64,000 bases of DNA from Botryosphaeria dothidea (Eukaryota; Ascomycota; Dothideomycetes; Botryosphaeriales; Botryosphaeriaceae), in the NCBI GenBank assembly GCA_011503125.2, contig WWBZ02000033.1:3224001-3288000 (forward strand), given 5' to 3'. Numbering within the stretch: the first letter of the stretch is position 1; each line of letters opens with the position of its first letter. Shown piece after piece: positions 9,738 to 22,971 of the stretch. The notes under the pieces were generated by a model that was given only the letters and a program-made list of their open reading frames with translations, had not been told where the DNA came from and ran no database searches. The position numbers and the translations under genes are program-made.

Positions 9738-12700
9738 CTAGCAGTTCTGAAGGTAGTTGCTGGGAACCAAACCGACGCGACCAGGCTTGCTAGTCACTTC
9801 GGCTTCCCACCAACCATCATCCTGTTCCCGGGTGATGGCCAGAATGTCGCCCTTGTTGAAGCTGAGTTCCTCCGGAATTTGAGCTTGGTACATGTACATG
9901 GCACGAGCTGTAATACCCAGTCAGTATGGTCCTTATCAGGTTCCAGTAATGGGACTCACAGTAATGCATAATCGGTCGTCCATCCTTAGTGTAGCGAGCA
10001 TCTGCTGCCACACTCCTGCTTCTGACACGTCCAACCTGGCCTTGACTACCACTATAATCACTGCTTCCACCATAGTAGCTCATCGGACGAGTACTGGAGC
10101 GACCCGTCCTCTGACCACCACTGTATCCACCTCCACCTTCTGTAGGAGACGGCGCAAGCACCATGGCACCTCCAGCACTGCTAGCAGGCCTTTGAGCCGG
10201 ACCACCAAAGTGAGGTGCTGGAGAAGTAGCACCTCCACGGGTACCAGGACGGCTGAATTGAGGGTTCGGTGACACGGCGCGTGGTGCATTTCCAGGATCG
10301 CCGTGGCGAGAGTTCCAGCTGCCGTATTCACGAGGTTTGACCGGACTGGTGGATTGAGCTCTGGGACGATTACCACCAGTAGGAGCGGCGTACGGGTTCG
10401 GAGAAGCGGCACGATTGTTCATGCCAGGTCTAGGGCTCACAGCTCTTGGACCTGGAGCAGGACTAGTCGCACGCATATCTTGGCTACCGCGGGTGCTAGG
10501 ACGAGAAGATCCTCCAGAAGCGCGGGGGTTGAACATGTTCTGGGTCTGCTTGACGTAGCTCTGGGTTGTTTGCTGCATCTGCTTCGCTGTATGGGCAGGC
10601 TGAGGTGCACCTAGACGGCTCATCGGCTGATCGTATGAAGGCGGAGGCATTCCACGTGGAGCGCTGTTACCTGCGAGAGGTGCAGGGGCATTGCCACCAG
10701 CATCAGATCCAGGAGGAGCTGGGGTGGCAAGTCCGGCGTAGCGGTCGGCGGTCATCCTCAAGGATGATTGCTTTGAAGGTGCCTTCAACTCTGCCAATGC
10801 CGCCGCAATTGGATCCTGCTCTTCACCACCATTCTTAGCAGCCTCTTGTTTCCTCTTGTCCGGAGATGCAACATCAAAGACATTCTTTCCAACGTTCAAC
10901 TGGAAGTTTGCCCTTGGATCAACAGGCTCCGCGTCCGGTTCAGGGCTGGCAGATACTCCATCATTTCCAAGGATAGTGGGACGAGCTCGGCCTTGAGGTG
11001 GCCGTGAGCTATCACGAGCGGTTGCCGCTGACCAAGTGTTGCGTGATGTTGGAGTTGGTCCTGAGGGAGAACTACCCTCCTCTCCCTTACTCTTCCTCTT
11101 GAACGGACTGTGGCTGTTGAAGAAACCACTCTTCTTCTTGAGAACTGCACGTTCCCGAGGTGCTGGAGAAGCCGGCTCGGCAATTGGGTCTTCCATTTGC
11201 TTGATCGGAGATGGTGCAGCGCTGGCAGGGTCAGCACTGGTGAACGAAGTAGGGGCTGAGAGATCGCTGCGAGAGTCACGACTATCTGGACGCATCGGAC
11301 TTGGAATGGAAGAGCTTCGCTCAGAAGGAGGTGGAATCCGGCAGAACTGTGTCATTCCTTCTGTGGGGTATGCATTGTGTGGAATTTGAGGAATATCCCC
11401 ATACTGGCTTTGGTACTGCTCTTGCATTGCCTGGGCTACTGCGCGAGGGTCGGATCTGGCTGACATTTGGGGTTCCATGGGCGAAGATCCTGGAAGGCCT
11501 CCCTCTTTGTGGGCCAACTCTCTGGCCAGAGGATTGTTAGGATCGTGGTGAGATTCGTACAACGATGGCTGTGGTGATGCACTCCGGAATGCTGGGTTCA
11601 TTGTGCGAGCAAACTGAGCGACAGTGTAGTTGTTCTCTTCGGAGGCGATAGAAGCATCGTCGGAAGCATCACCACGGCAGAAGTCGATAAATTTGGGAGG
11701 ATCGGGGATTTCCTGACCAGTACCGGAATCGCGGATGAAATTAGTAATATCCTTCTCAACCTCGCAATCCTCAAGGGAAAGACGGATCTTCTCGAGAGAC
11801 TGTGGTGCACGTTAGCTTTAGACAGTCCCGACGGCAAGGTTACTTACTGCGTCATCGCTAACGCAGACTGTCGATGCAATGTTGGCAAAAGCCCAAAGGC
11901 TGCTTTTCATGAAGTCGATGCGCTCCTCCTCGAGATCTTGGAAGTTCTGGATGCTGTTAGTAATGGGCAACGTTAGGTAGAGGGTGAGCATACATCACAC
12001 GCTTTCTTCCACTCCCTGTTCCACCTAGCAGTCGTCTCTTCCAAAATCCTGACTGCCTGCTCATATTCTTGGCTGCTTCCCGACAGCTGTACTTGAGTCT
12101 TTTCCAGCTTTGCCTTGTTCTTGCGTTCCTCATGACCCATGACCATGTGCCCCTGAGCAAGGTAACCCTTGATCTTTAGACAGTCCTGCTCATACCGATC
12201 CCGAGCTTTATTGACAGAAGAAGTCTGCTGCATCTTGACTTTCAACAACTTCTCGATACCAGTCTGCACGATCTTCCTTCGTTCCTTTAAACCACCAGTG
12301 AATGCAGAGAGCTGCTCTTCCAGTTCCGACTTCATCTGTCCTGCAATATTCTGGTGCTGCTTTCCCATAGCCTCTGTCTCGGCGCGGACGACATCGAGGG
12401 ACATCCTCAGAGTTCCGGCCTCTGAAGAACCGAGCGGCTTGCGGGATAGATTCAGGAGCTTGCGAGCGTACTCTTCTTCGATATGGGCCCGAGCTTGGGA
12501 GAAGTCAGCATGTGGGGAGCAGCTGCAGGCAGGGAGGCGTCGTACCAGTGTAGAAGGCCTTCATCTCATCGCCAGTGACTTTAGCATTGTGCATGCGCTC
12601 GAGGAGCGGGCCAACGCCAGCGTCATCTTTGCCCCAGAAATTGTTTGCAACTAGCGATGGTGAGCAGCGATCGGACCCGGGTGGATGGGGAGATCGAACA

Positions 12701-12745
12701 CGACAGAGAGACCGACGGTGGGTCGGTCATGGTGGTCCCAGGCAT
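9738..12745 (-). CDS. F-BAR and SH3 domain cytokinesis protein (Cdc15/Imp2/Hof1 family)
   Basis: Proteins of this family bend membrane and organise the contractile ring and septum. Six exons are read: 12745-12700, 12650-12546, 12493-11994, 11946-11848, 11799-9960 and 9907-9738, giving 919 residues. The F-BAR domain covers about residues 10-255, starting SFANNFWG, with IEEEYARKLLNL and FQDLEEERIDFMKS. A long Pro/Ser/Arg-rich disordered region follows (about 270-820), with repeated RAxSP motifs that look like kinase or 14-3-3 sites. The SH3 domain is the last 57 residues, with PEELSFNKGD, DDGWWEAE and VPSNYLQ. The first intron has a GTTCGA donor, which is unusual, but it alone brings the start into frame. 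Translation may begin at 12745 or at the second ATG at 12730. Confidence 0.92.
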
Positions 12746-13700
12746 GGTGCCGGGGAATCAGTGACGTCTATTCAGCGGAGAGGATAGAAGATGTCGGGGA
12801 GAAGGCAACACAGCGGAGATGCTGCAGGGCGTCGCAGGTAATTAACAGACAGGCAGGGAAGCTCGGTCGGCGGCGCGTGCCTTGGTAATGGTGGAGCGGT
12901 CGACAGCAGCTACAGAGCTGTCGGGCAGGCTTGGCGAAAACATGATGCGGCCTGCGTTCGCTGGGTAACCGGGCGCCGTCGCGCCACACGCCACGCCCCG
13001 CGCCTCTCCTCCGCACACCCAACCCAAAACACGTGCAGCCGCACTCGCCCCTTTCGACCACGGCCCAATTGGGACCGGCTCCAACGGTGTCAGTCACCTT
13101 TGCTCCGTGGCGCCGCGGGCAGAGCGGCGGGTTCAACACCCCAGCGGCTCGCTGCTGCAGACCCCGTGGGCGGCGACCTGTGCCTTTCAGCCGGCTGCAG
13201 CCTCGAGCCACGCCATGACGCAGGCGCTCTTTCCGGGCGGGTTCATGGGCTGGAGAATTAGCAGGGTGAGCATGCAGTTAGTTAGATAGCAAGCACATAG
13301 GCTGCCGGGCGCTGCGACGGGTAGGGCGTGTTTGCCGGCTGTGGTCGCGCAATCGCGGTCGCGCAGTGGATGAGGCATCGTGCGGGTGCAGCTGGCGTCA
13401 GGTGCGCTGGAAATGCACGCTGGCCATTGACATTGTGCGGCCCGCGTGTGATTCTCGTTTGAAGGCTGCGGCGCAGGTGTGGTGTGGGCTGCTGCTCCGT
13501 TCTGCGCTGCGCTCGCTGCTCTGCGCTGCTGCTCGCTCTCCTCGGCAAGTGCCGCGCGAGGCCCGTTCACGTCTTCGGGCTGCCAACCTTGAACTTCACC
13601 TCCAGTGCCATCGTCCCCCACCGACCACACCTGTCCTAATCGCCGCCACTCTTTCCTCCCTCTCTGTCGCGCGTGCGAACCCGATGGAATAGCTGCCTAG
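12746..13700. other. Divergent intergenic region between F-BAR and NOT1 genes
   Basis: This GC-rich stretch is the shared upstream region of two divergently transcribed genes. It has CT-rich tracts close to the NOT1 start (13600-13670). I see no coding region with family support. Confidence 0.6.
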
Positions 13701-16700
13701 ATGAGCCAGCAATTTCCCTGGGGCTCTTCAAGTCAGCAACCCAGCGGACGGCGTGGCCTTACTCCCATCTCAACCGCCTTCACCTCGACACGCACCAGCT
13801 CGGCTGCCAACAGCCCCTCGCGATCTTCCTTCTCCCCCGTCAACAACCCGCCCTCCGTCGCATCATCCGGCACCCGACGCATCATCAGCCGCACCTCGTC
13901 CGCATCGTCGACGTCGTCGCCCTTTTCGCCGTCGCAATCCGGATCGCAGCAGCAGCACTCGCAAGGCCAGCTGCTGTCTTCCGGCCGCTCCAGAACCATA
14001 GCTTCCCAGGCCGCCTCACACTTTGCTTCCTCCGCCGCGGCTTTGCCTTCCGCATCGCAAGGTGGTGGAGGTGCGCCAAGCACCAGCGGCGGAGGGAGCT
14101 CCAAGGTAGCTCGCGCCTCGCCTTCACTCTCACAGTCAGGCAACATCGGCTCGCCGAGTAGCACGTCCACCGCGTCAGCTCCGTCAGGCCAGTCGCTCGC
14201 AAAGATCGTCATCGCCCAGGTCTTCCTGCTGTTGAGCTCGCTCAAGGAAGATAAGGACAAAACTAAGTGGGAACAGCAAACCGACCAGATTCGCAAGGTC
14301 AGTCTACCCGCTCGCTGCCCACTGCATCGCCTACTGACATACCCTCACCATAGCTGGTTGATTCCAACGGCATGGAGGTTTTTTCAAAGTACTTTCGCCG
14401 CCTGCTCCAGAGCAATGCGCCGCAGATCTTCCCGGGCTCCGCCAAGGGCGGTGACAATTCTGGGAGCTACGGACTACTAGTCGAGGAGATGCACAAGATC
14501 ACGCGCGATCCTCAACAAGCATACAAGATTGCCGAGTCAATTGACACAACTGAGGGCGATCTCTTCCGAGACTTTGACCTTTCCACATTTATGGAGCATT
14601 TCAAGCTGGACCCGGTCGCCAAGACGACCCTAGCTTTGGCGTGCAAGACCACGTCAAAGACAGACCTGAGGACGAAGGGTGAGCTCGCTGCCCCACACCA
14701 GACCCTTCCATGACCTGCTGACCTGTTCTTTTTCCAGCTGATGCCATTCTTTCCAACAACTACCAAAACTTCCTTATGAGCCTCGTCAACTCCGTTCCGG
14801 AGTCACAAGACGACATTTCACCTGCCATCCTCGCGACCGTCATCGACCGTCTAGCGCAAGATCCTCCACGCACCTGGAACGACGACAGCAAAAATAATTT
14901 GCTTTTCGCAATCCGTGCAAAGTACGACAAATCGACGGGCATACTACCGCCGGAGGTCACCGCAGCTCTCCACATGTTCGAGCTACTAGAGAATCAGAAC
15001 CCGCTAATCAAGCACATTCAGCGTGCGGGTCCGCGCGCGACCGCAAGCTTGGATGCATGCAAGGAGATGCTGGCAACTGCTGAAACGCGCGACATCAGCT
15101 ATCAACAGGTCGCAAATGCGCTCCTCTACATGGCAATCACCCAAAACGGCCAGGCATACAGTGCGAGCAACTTCGTAGCAGCGCTGAGAGAGCATCGAGC
15201 GGGACAGCGGCTGGATTGGCAGGATGTTATCCATTCTTTCGACCGCGAGGGCCTCAAGGTGACACCGCAGCAATTCCTGGCGCTTTACAACGCTTTCCTT
15301 CCTTTGGCACAAGACTACGAGAACTTTGACATTCAACTACTATGGGGAGGATCTTGGAGCCACCAGGATACACAGTTGTCATTTGTTGTGGCATTCTTGG
15401 CATGCAGTCCGGAGGATTTGGACGTCACGCAAGTGCCTCGCCTCCGCAAAGCCTTCACTCTCGAGCAGTTCGAAGATGCCTCAGAAACCGTCAAGGAGCG
15501 TGCTAGTGAGGTCGTGAAGCACCCGCTCGTCTCGCTGGATGCTACAGCTGCCCTCTTCAACATCATCTTCCGCTCGCAAGAGACCTATAACATTGCTCAA
15601 CGTTCGCAGATCCCGCAGACCGTCATCAACCAAAACACGGATATCTTCGTCGTCGCCGCATCTGCCGTACCCAAGCCGTGGATTGGCCTTCAAGAAATGG
15701 CCATGCGTCAACTCTTTGGACCCTTCGTCGAGAAACGCGTACCGAACGTCTACAGCTTCGCACTCCACGGTCTTTGGAAACAAGATAACATTTGGGTTGC
15801 TGCAAGATTCCTCGACTTCTACAACGCCAATCCTATTTCTCTAACAACCATAATGGAACACGCGGCGGAACATAGCTGGATTCAGGATTTGGTTGCGTTG
15901 AACTCCGACATGAGTTTGGATCTTGCCGCTCTTGCGCATCGTGAAGGATTGTTCGACTTGGAGCCTTGGGCACAGGATACTTTGAGGCAAATACCTGTCT
16001 TCCCCAGGGTGCTCGCTTCTTTCCTCAACAACAAGGCCGAGACCGATCTCCAAGCACAGCGTGAAGGCGTTCCTCCTGCGAATGTGCCGTTGGCTGTCAA
16101 AACCGTCCATCCTCTTCTAGGCTTCCTTCAGGGTCACTTGCCGGATGAGGAGTTGGTCTCCCTGCAAAGAATTTGTATTGGAGCATACCCACGGTTAATC
16201 AACTATGGCGAGGGTTTCGACGAGATCATTGATACCAATGGCAAGGACGGGAATGCCATCTCACCACAGGCCGACGGGAAAATGCAGGAGCACTACCGGA
16301 ATATGTACAGCGGTGAAAGCGACGTGCGCCATATCATCGAGGAACTACAAAGGTACAAGACATCTGAGGATCCCGCGGACCAGGATCTGTTTGCTTGTAT
16401 GATCCACGGCCTGTTCGATGAGTACAACTGCTTTGGAGAGTATCCTCTCGAGGCACTTGCAACAACTGCTGTCCTTTTCGGTGGCATTATCCAGTACAAT
16501 TTGCTCTCTCGCATTCCGCTTCAGGCTGGCCTGGCTATGGTTTTGGAGGCAGTTCAGGATTATCCACCCGAGGCTTCGATGTACAAGTTTGGCCTTCAAG
16601 CACTTCTGAATTTCTCCAATAGACTTCACGAATGGCCCAGCTTCTGTGACCGTCTCCTCCGCGTTCCGGGATTGCAAGGCACTGAGGTCTGGAACAAGGC

Positions 16701-19700
16701 AGAAGATATAGTCAGACAACAGCGTTCTGGTGAGACTAATGGCGAAACTAACGGTGATTCGGCCAACGGCGTCTCCTTGACCAACGGAAACGTGGAGGAG
16801 TTTGGCCATGAGCCCAGTGCGCGTCAATTCACCTGCTTGCATGCCGACCCCCCGCTCCGCTCCGAGCTCTATGAGGACCCGGATGAGGAGGTGCAGGATA
16901 AGGTGTTGTTCGTTCTCAACAACGTCTCGGAACGCAACATTGTCGACAAGCTGAAAGACCTCAAGGAGGCTTTGGAGGAGAAGCATCACCAGTGGTTTGC
17001 CAGCTACCTGGTTGAGGAGCGCGCCAAGATGCAGCCGAACTTCCAGCAGCTGTACCTTGACATGCTTGCGCTCTTCGACAACAAGATGCTCTGGGCTGAA
17101 GTCCTTCGCGAGACTTATGTCTCGGTCATTCGCATGCTCAACGCTGAGTCTACCATGAATTCGTCCACTGAGCGTACTCATCTAAAGAACCTCGGTGGTT
17201 GGCTTGGCTCTTTAACCATTGCTAGGGATAAGCCTATTAAGTTCAAGAACATCTCTTTCAAGGACCTGCTGATGGAAGGCCACGACACCCAGCGTCTTTT
17301 AATCGTAATCCCATTCACTTGCAAGGTCCTCATCCAAGCCAGCAAGTCAACGGTTTTCAGGCCTCCAAATCCATGGATCATGGAGATCATCCGCCTGCTC
17401 ATGGAACTTTACCACTTCGCCGAGCTCAAGCTGAACTTGAAGTTTGAGATTGAGGTTCTGTGTAAAGGGCTGGACCTTGATTATAAGATAATCGAGCCGT
17501 CTGACTGCATTAGGTCTAGACCTCTCCACGAGGAAGAGATACTGGCGCAGGCGATGCCGGATGGCCTTGAGGGTTTCAACGACTTATCTTTGGTCGGTCT
17601 TAACCGTGCGCGAGCTGTCAACGACCGTTTCTCTCCAGCCGCCATTCAAGCTTCTCTGCCCGATCTTGCTTCGTCATTGGTCTACCCGCCTGCCTCTGGT
17701 AATATGGCAACAACGAGCCGTCTGAGACAAATCTTCCACACTGCCGCGCAGTCTGCCATCGCGGAGATTATCGCCCCTGTTGTTGAACGCTCCGTCACTA
17801 TTGCTGCCATCTCCACATCACAGCTAGTTGCCAAGGACTTCGCCACCGAGGCAGATGAGAACAAGATGCGCGAGGCTGCACACACTATGGTCAAGTCGCT
17901 CTCTGGTAGCCTTGCTCTCGTTACCTGCAAGGAGCCGCTGCGCATGAGCATCATGAACAATATCCGGATTCTGGCTAGAGATCTTCCAGAGCAAGCATTG
18001 CCTGAGGGACTGATCCTCATGTTTGTGAACGACAACCTGGATACTGTTTGCGGCATGGTCGAGCAAGCTGCCGAGCAACAATCCATCGCCGAGATCGATC
18101 TTCAAATCGAGGGAGGCATTCGCGCTCGCCGTTATCACCGCAACACCAATCCTCGTGAGCCTTTTAACGACCCGCCGGTGAAGCACTGGGCTACGTTCAT
18201 CCCTGAGCCTTACAGGCAGAGCCCCGGTGGCCTCAACGCCGAGCAACTTGCTATCTACGAGGATTTCGGTCGCCAAGCCCGTGGTATGTCGCAGGCTAAC
18301 AACGCATCCCAAGACAGTGGTCGTCAAATGTCCGAGGTCTTGCAAGAACAGTATCCTCAGGTTCCGAACCTGCCCACTCCTGCAGAGCCTCCTGCCATTC
18401 CCCGTCCAGGTTCTCAAGCTCCCTCGCGCCTTCAGGCAGCACCGCCGATATCGACTTCGCTCCCACAAGCTCAAATCAACGGCTACGTCGACCCACAGAC
18501 CGCAAGCCACCGTGCGATGGATGGTTTCATGGAGTTGCAGCGCGCCTCCAAAGAAGCTCAGGAAGAGCACATCGAGGAGCTTGGGCCATCCGCTCCTACT
18601 CGTGACTTTTTCGAGCAACTGATCCATTCTATGGAGAATTCGGGCCCCGCGAAGGATCAACTTTGCCTGGGTCTCGCTGGACGCGTTATTACCTCCCTGT
18701 TTGCTGAGGCTGAGCGTCGTTTGGAGATTGAGGTCATGGTTCAATTGGTCATTCAATTGTGCCAGATGTCCGTCAATACGTCTCGCCAGATCATGATGTG
18801 GCTCGCAAACGTCGAGAATGAGCGTTTGCTCAATGCTCCGGTTGTGGTTTGTATGGTTACTGCTGGTCTTCTCGACCTTCAGCGTATCGACATGGCTGCC
18901 TCAAAGGCGATCCAGGCTCACAACCTCCACGCTCTGGACTTCCTTTCGCAGTTTATGGACGAGATCCTCCTCGGCACTTCACCCGCAGCTTTCCGCACCG
19001 ACTTCTCTAGGTCGCTTGAGGGGTTGACTCAGTGGCTTGCTGAGGATTCTGATCTAGAGGTTGGAAAGCTTATTATGTCCAAGCTCCAAGTGCCGCAGGA
19101 TCGTGTGCCTACTCCCCCTGATGCTGCCAGCAAGTACCAGGTGGAGTACGTCTTCGAAGAGTGGGTCCATCTGCTTCGCTTTGGTCAACGCCAGGCTCCT
19201 TCCGAGAGGATGATTGCGGCCTTTATCAACCAGCTGCACGCTCGTGGCTTTATGAAGACTCAGAACGACTCGGCAAATTTCTTCCGCGTCTGCATTGAAG
19301 CGTCTGTCGATGCCTATGAACGGGAAGAGCTCGTTCCTTACCCAAGCTTGGACAACGCCTACATCTTCGTGGATGCATTGGCGAAGCTTATCGTGTCTTT
19401 GGTCATCTACCAGGGCGAAAGCGAGAGCTCTATTTCCAACAAGCCAAAGTACCTCGAAGGTATCTTAAGCTTGATTATCCTCGTTCTGAGCCATCACCAG
19501 CGCACCCGTGACGAGCGTCTCAACCAAAAGGTGTTCTTCCGCCTCTTTAACTCAATCATCTGCGAACTCCACGACGAGAGGGAGTCCCTCCCTGGCCTCG
19601 AGCCCGAGTTCATGTTGGTGATTGGTAAAGCTTTCTTGGTTCTTCAACCTAAGCACTTCCCGGGTTTCACCTTTTCTTGGCTCACGCTGGTCTCGCATCG

Positions 19701-20747
19701 CATGTTCATGCCTGTCATGCTGAAATTAGCCGATGACACTCGCTGGGATCTCTACGCCAAGCTCACCGAAGTCGTCCTTTCTCACGCCGGTAACCTCATG
19801 AAACCGGTTGAGCCCAGTGCTGAGGCTCGCAACTTTTACCGCGGTGTACTGAGGGTCCTTCTGGTTATCCACCATGACTTCCCTGAGTTCCTGGCTGAGA
19901 ACCACTTCCGCTTGTGCAACGCCATCCCCATGCACTGCACTCAGTTGCGTAATTTGGTCGTCAGTGCCTATCCCTCTTCTTACCCCGAGCTTCCTGACCC
20001 TTTCACTGCGGGCTTCAAGGTCGATCGTCTTGAGGATGTGAGGAAGGCTCCCGCTATTCGTGGCGACATTGAAGAGCCCCTTCTCCAGCATGGCATCAAG
20101 GACTTGGTTGATGGCTTGCTTCGTTCGACGGAGCAGGGCCCTGAGGAGATCCAGAAGCTCTGCGATGAAATTCACCACCCTCAACGTGAGGAGACTGGTC
20201 TTGCTTTCGCTCCGGTTCAAGTTGATACTGGCCTCCTGCACTCTATTGCACTCTACGTTGGTAGCAATGCTGTGTCCACTGCTGGCAAGGGCCCTGTCTT
20301 CAACGCCGCTTCTTCCCATGCAAAGCTCTTGGAGAGTCTAGCCAAGGAGCTCAGTCCAGAAGGTCGTTACCATTTCCTCAACGCGATGACTAACCAGCTT
20401 CGCTGGCCCAACAGTCACACACACTGGTTCAGCTACGCCATCCTGCACCTGTTCGGTTTGAGCACCGACCAAATCAGTCTGGACGTCAAGCAGCAGATTA
20501 CGCGTGTTCTTCTGGAGCGCCTTCTCGTGCACCGCCCGCACCCGTGGGGTCTCATCATCACTCTTTTGGAGATCTTGAAGAACCGTGATTACCAATTCTG
20601 GGAGCTTTCCTTCGTCAAGGCTGCTCCTGAGGTGAGTGCCAATTCTCTTCATAATTATTGATCAAACTGCTAATATATTTCTAGGTTGAGCGTCTTTTTG
20701 GGGCCTTGTTCCAGCACATCAACCAGAGCCCAAGGGCTATTTCGTAG
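13701..20747 (+). CDS. NOT1: CCR4-NOT complex scaffold subunit NOT1 (CNOT1)
   Basis: It is the large scaffold on which the CCR4-NOT deadenylase assembles, acting in mRNA decay and transcription control. Four exons are read: 13701-14297, 14354-14678, 14738-20631 and 20685-20747, giving 2,292 residues. The first 150 residues are Ser-rich and disordered. A HEAT-type region follows. The MIF4G-like CAF1-binding domain is at about 1015-1220 (FKNISFKDLLMEG, NPWIMEIIRLLMELYHFAELKLNLKFE read in pieces), the CN9BD/DUF3819 helices at about 1268-1428, and the NOT1 C-terminal domain at about 1895-2290 with LPDPFTAGFKVD. The last exon encodes only 20 residues (VERLFGALFQHIN...). Length is close to that of other filamentous ascomycete NOT1 proteins as I know them. 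Confidence 0.96.
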
Positions 20748-22971
20748 ATGCTCAGCCATGGTACTGCGAACTTAGGAATGCCCCGTAGTGGTTTGGCCCG
20801 AAGCCACCTAATGATGCCAGAGCCCTCAGATCATTCCGCTCCGAAGAAGCGCGAGAACGCGTGAGCCATGCAACGGCACGACTTGCGACACGTCACGATT
20901 GAAATGCTCACGTGGTATGATTTGACACATGACACCTTTCTTCTTGAACAGCTGGCGTCCATACAGGAGAAATCAGAACAAGGAAGCGAGCCTTTCTTCT
21001 GATTTGATTTCATGCTCTTAATCCTCATTTTGGAGAGAAGAAAGCAAGATTCTCCCCGAAAACTTTTCCTTTCTTGATGCATTTCCAGTGCGCCGGGTTT
21101 GGGTAAACTAAAAAAGGGCATTTGCGTGGCGAAGGAGGGGTCTTCATTTTCTTACAAAGAAATTAATTGGCGACTGGGTAGGGGTGTAGGTGGAAGGGGT
21201 GTTGCAAATGCGGGAGAGATCCTTTTTATTATGGTGCCGGCGGGGTTTATTGTGCTTTCTACCTTTTTTTACTCTTCTCTAAACAAATTCGGGGCTTTCC
21301 TTTCGAGTCTTTGATGCCGTGGATTTATTCTTCTTGCTTATATGCGAGTTTCCGATGCTCTTTTCCACACTGTGCTTATACTTCTGACTGCTGGATGTTA
21401 TTATTTGCAGAAGGTTGCTTGAGGTGGAGTGTTTTACGCTATTCCTATGCACACATACCGTCGCAAGGAGAATCGCGGCGGTGGAATAGCCTTTCGATTC
21501 TCATCACGGAGGCAGTTCTGTTGCACATGACAGCCGTTCTTATCAAAAGAGATTATTCCTGGTGGCGTCTTTGGAGGCAATGAAAGATTGATATCCCAAG
21601 TAGATTCGACGGGATTTTCGGAAAGTGTATGCCTCTTCTATTCTTCTTCCCCTCTATGCCCCTCTACGTAAGCGACTGAATGGGACATGTAGATTTATAA
21701 ACTTCTTTTCCTCCTCGTTGGCCCTTGTCTGTGGTGATGTGCCGCGACACCTTCATTTTGTCCCGATTGGCGAAGTTTCTGTCTGTATAGCGCAGGCCCT
21801 TCGTAAGCTCACCATAACCCCTCACATCTCGCCCGGTATCTGACGTCGAGACGGCGTAATATCTGCAGTGAGTACGCCTCCAGGCCGAGCGATGTCGGTT
21901 GGTGGGAGGAAGCGGACATACGGGGCCCGGTTTCGGATGTTCATGAAAAGTTTTCGGCAGTGCGCATAAAGAGCGTCTGGGAGGGGTTAGGTCAACTGGG
22001 GCTGGCACTGTGGATAGTGGTTCTCTAGACCTGCGGGCTTCTGCTGGCAAACTCCAATATCGAAGGTTGGTGGCAAATGCCGTGTCGCAAAGGGATGACC
22101 GCATCGTAGACGACCACACACCATCTCCATACCCTCTGGACCCTCCTTCCCAACCGCATCTCCTGAGATTGAGTCTCATACTTACCTCGCGCTGCAGCCT
22201 AAAGCTTAGCCGCCGGTAAACGTACGAGGTGGTGGCCTCATTTCTCACCCCATTTCCCCTTTCTTTCCTTAATCAAACCTCAAGCCACCAGCCTAGCCAG
22301 ACATCAGGCACGATGATCAGATTTAATGATGCGCAATGATTCCTCACATGGTGATCTGGTTGGATTTGCATACTACATATTCTTGCCTCTATGATTATTC
22401 CATGTCTCACATCAACAAAGCGCTAAAAGAGGAAGAAGCTAACAGCAACCCGAAAAAGACGAGGAAAGTCTGCTCTGAAGATGCACAGATGATTCGAGCC
22501 TTCCCGTAGCGCGCTGCTGATCCGTCGTCGCTCCCAAGAAGCAGTCGGACCGTTTAATGGCTTCGGACAGCACTCCGAGGGATGAGGCGAAACAGCGGAG
22601 AGAAGCTCATCCCACCCCTCTATCAGACTGTCTGCCATGTTTCGCCTGATAGCAAAAGGCTTCGGGCATGGAGGGGAAAAAAAGGGACTGTCGCAGACGT
22701 GCTCGCGCGTAAATCAAAACAGCATGCTTGCTCATTCGTACCCAAGAACGGAAAAAGAGAAAAGAAAGTACACAGAGATCCAGGCCAAGCCGTGAAGCTT
22801 GAACTACCTGTATATGCTTGTCATGTGCCGTTGAGTCGTAGCCAGATAACCCTAACATAATACAAGAATGATAAAAAACCCGAGTCGAACAGGACAATTC
22901 TCAGCAAGGAACTGCATTATAACCTACCATCCGCTCTAATACATCAGATCACTACCTGAAGCCATGGGATC
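20748..22971. other. Convergent intergenic region, no gene seen
   Basis: About 2.2 kb separates the 3' ends of NOT1 and the oxysterol-binding protein gene. A minus-strand open frame at 21664-22248 has no recognisable motif, and no tRNA or repeat was found. It probably contains both 3' UTRs. Confidence 0.55.

Noticed and set aside
12842..13084. Earlier start for the F-BAR gene at the ATG near 12943
   Set aside because: That frame ends before the F-BAR domain and would need an extra intron without good signals. The ATG at 12745 with one 49-base intron leads directly into SFANNFWG.
21664..22248. 194-codon minus-strand open frame in the NOT1/oxysterol-binding gap
   Set aside because: It has no family resemblance and a random-looking Arg/Ser/Pro composition in a convergent intergenic region.
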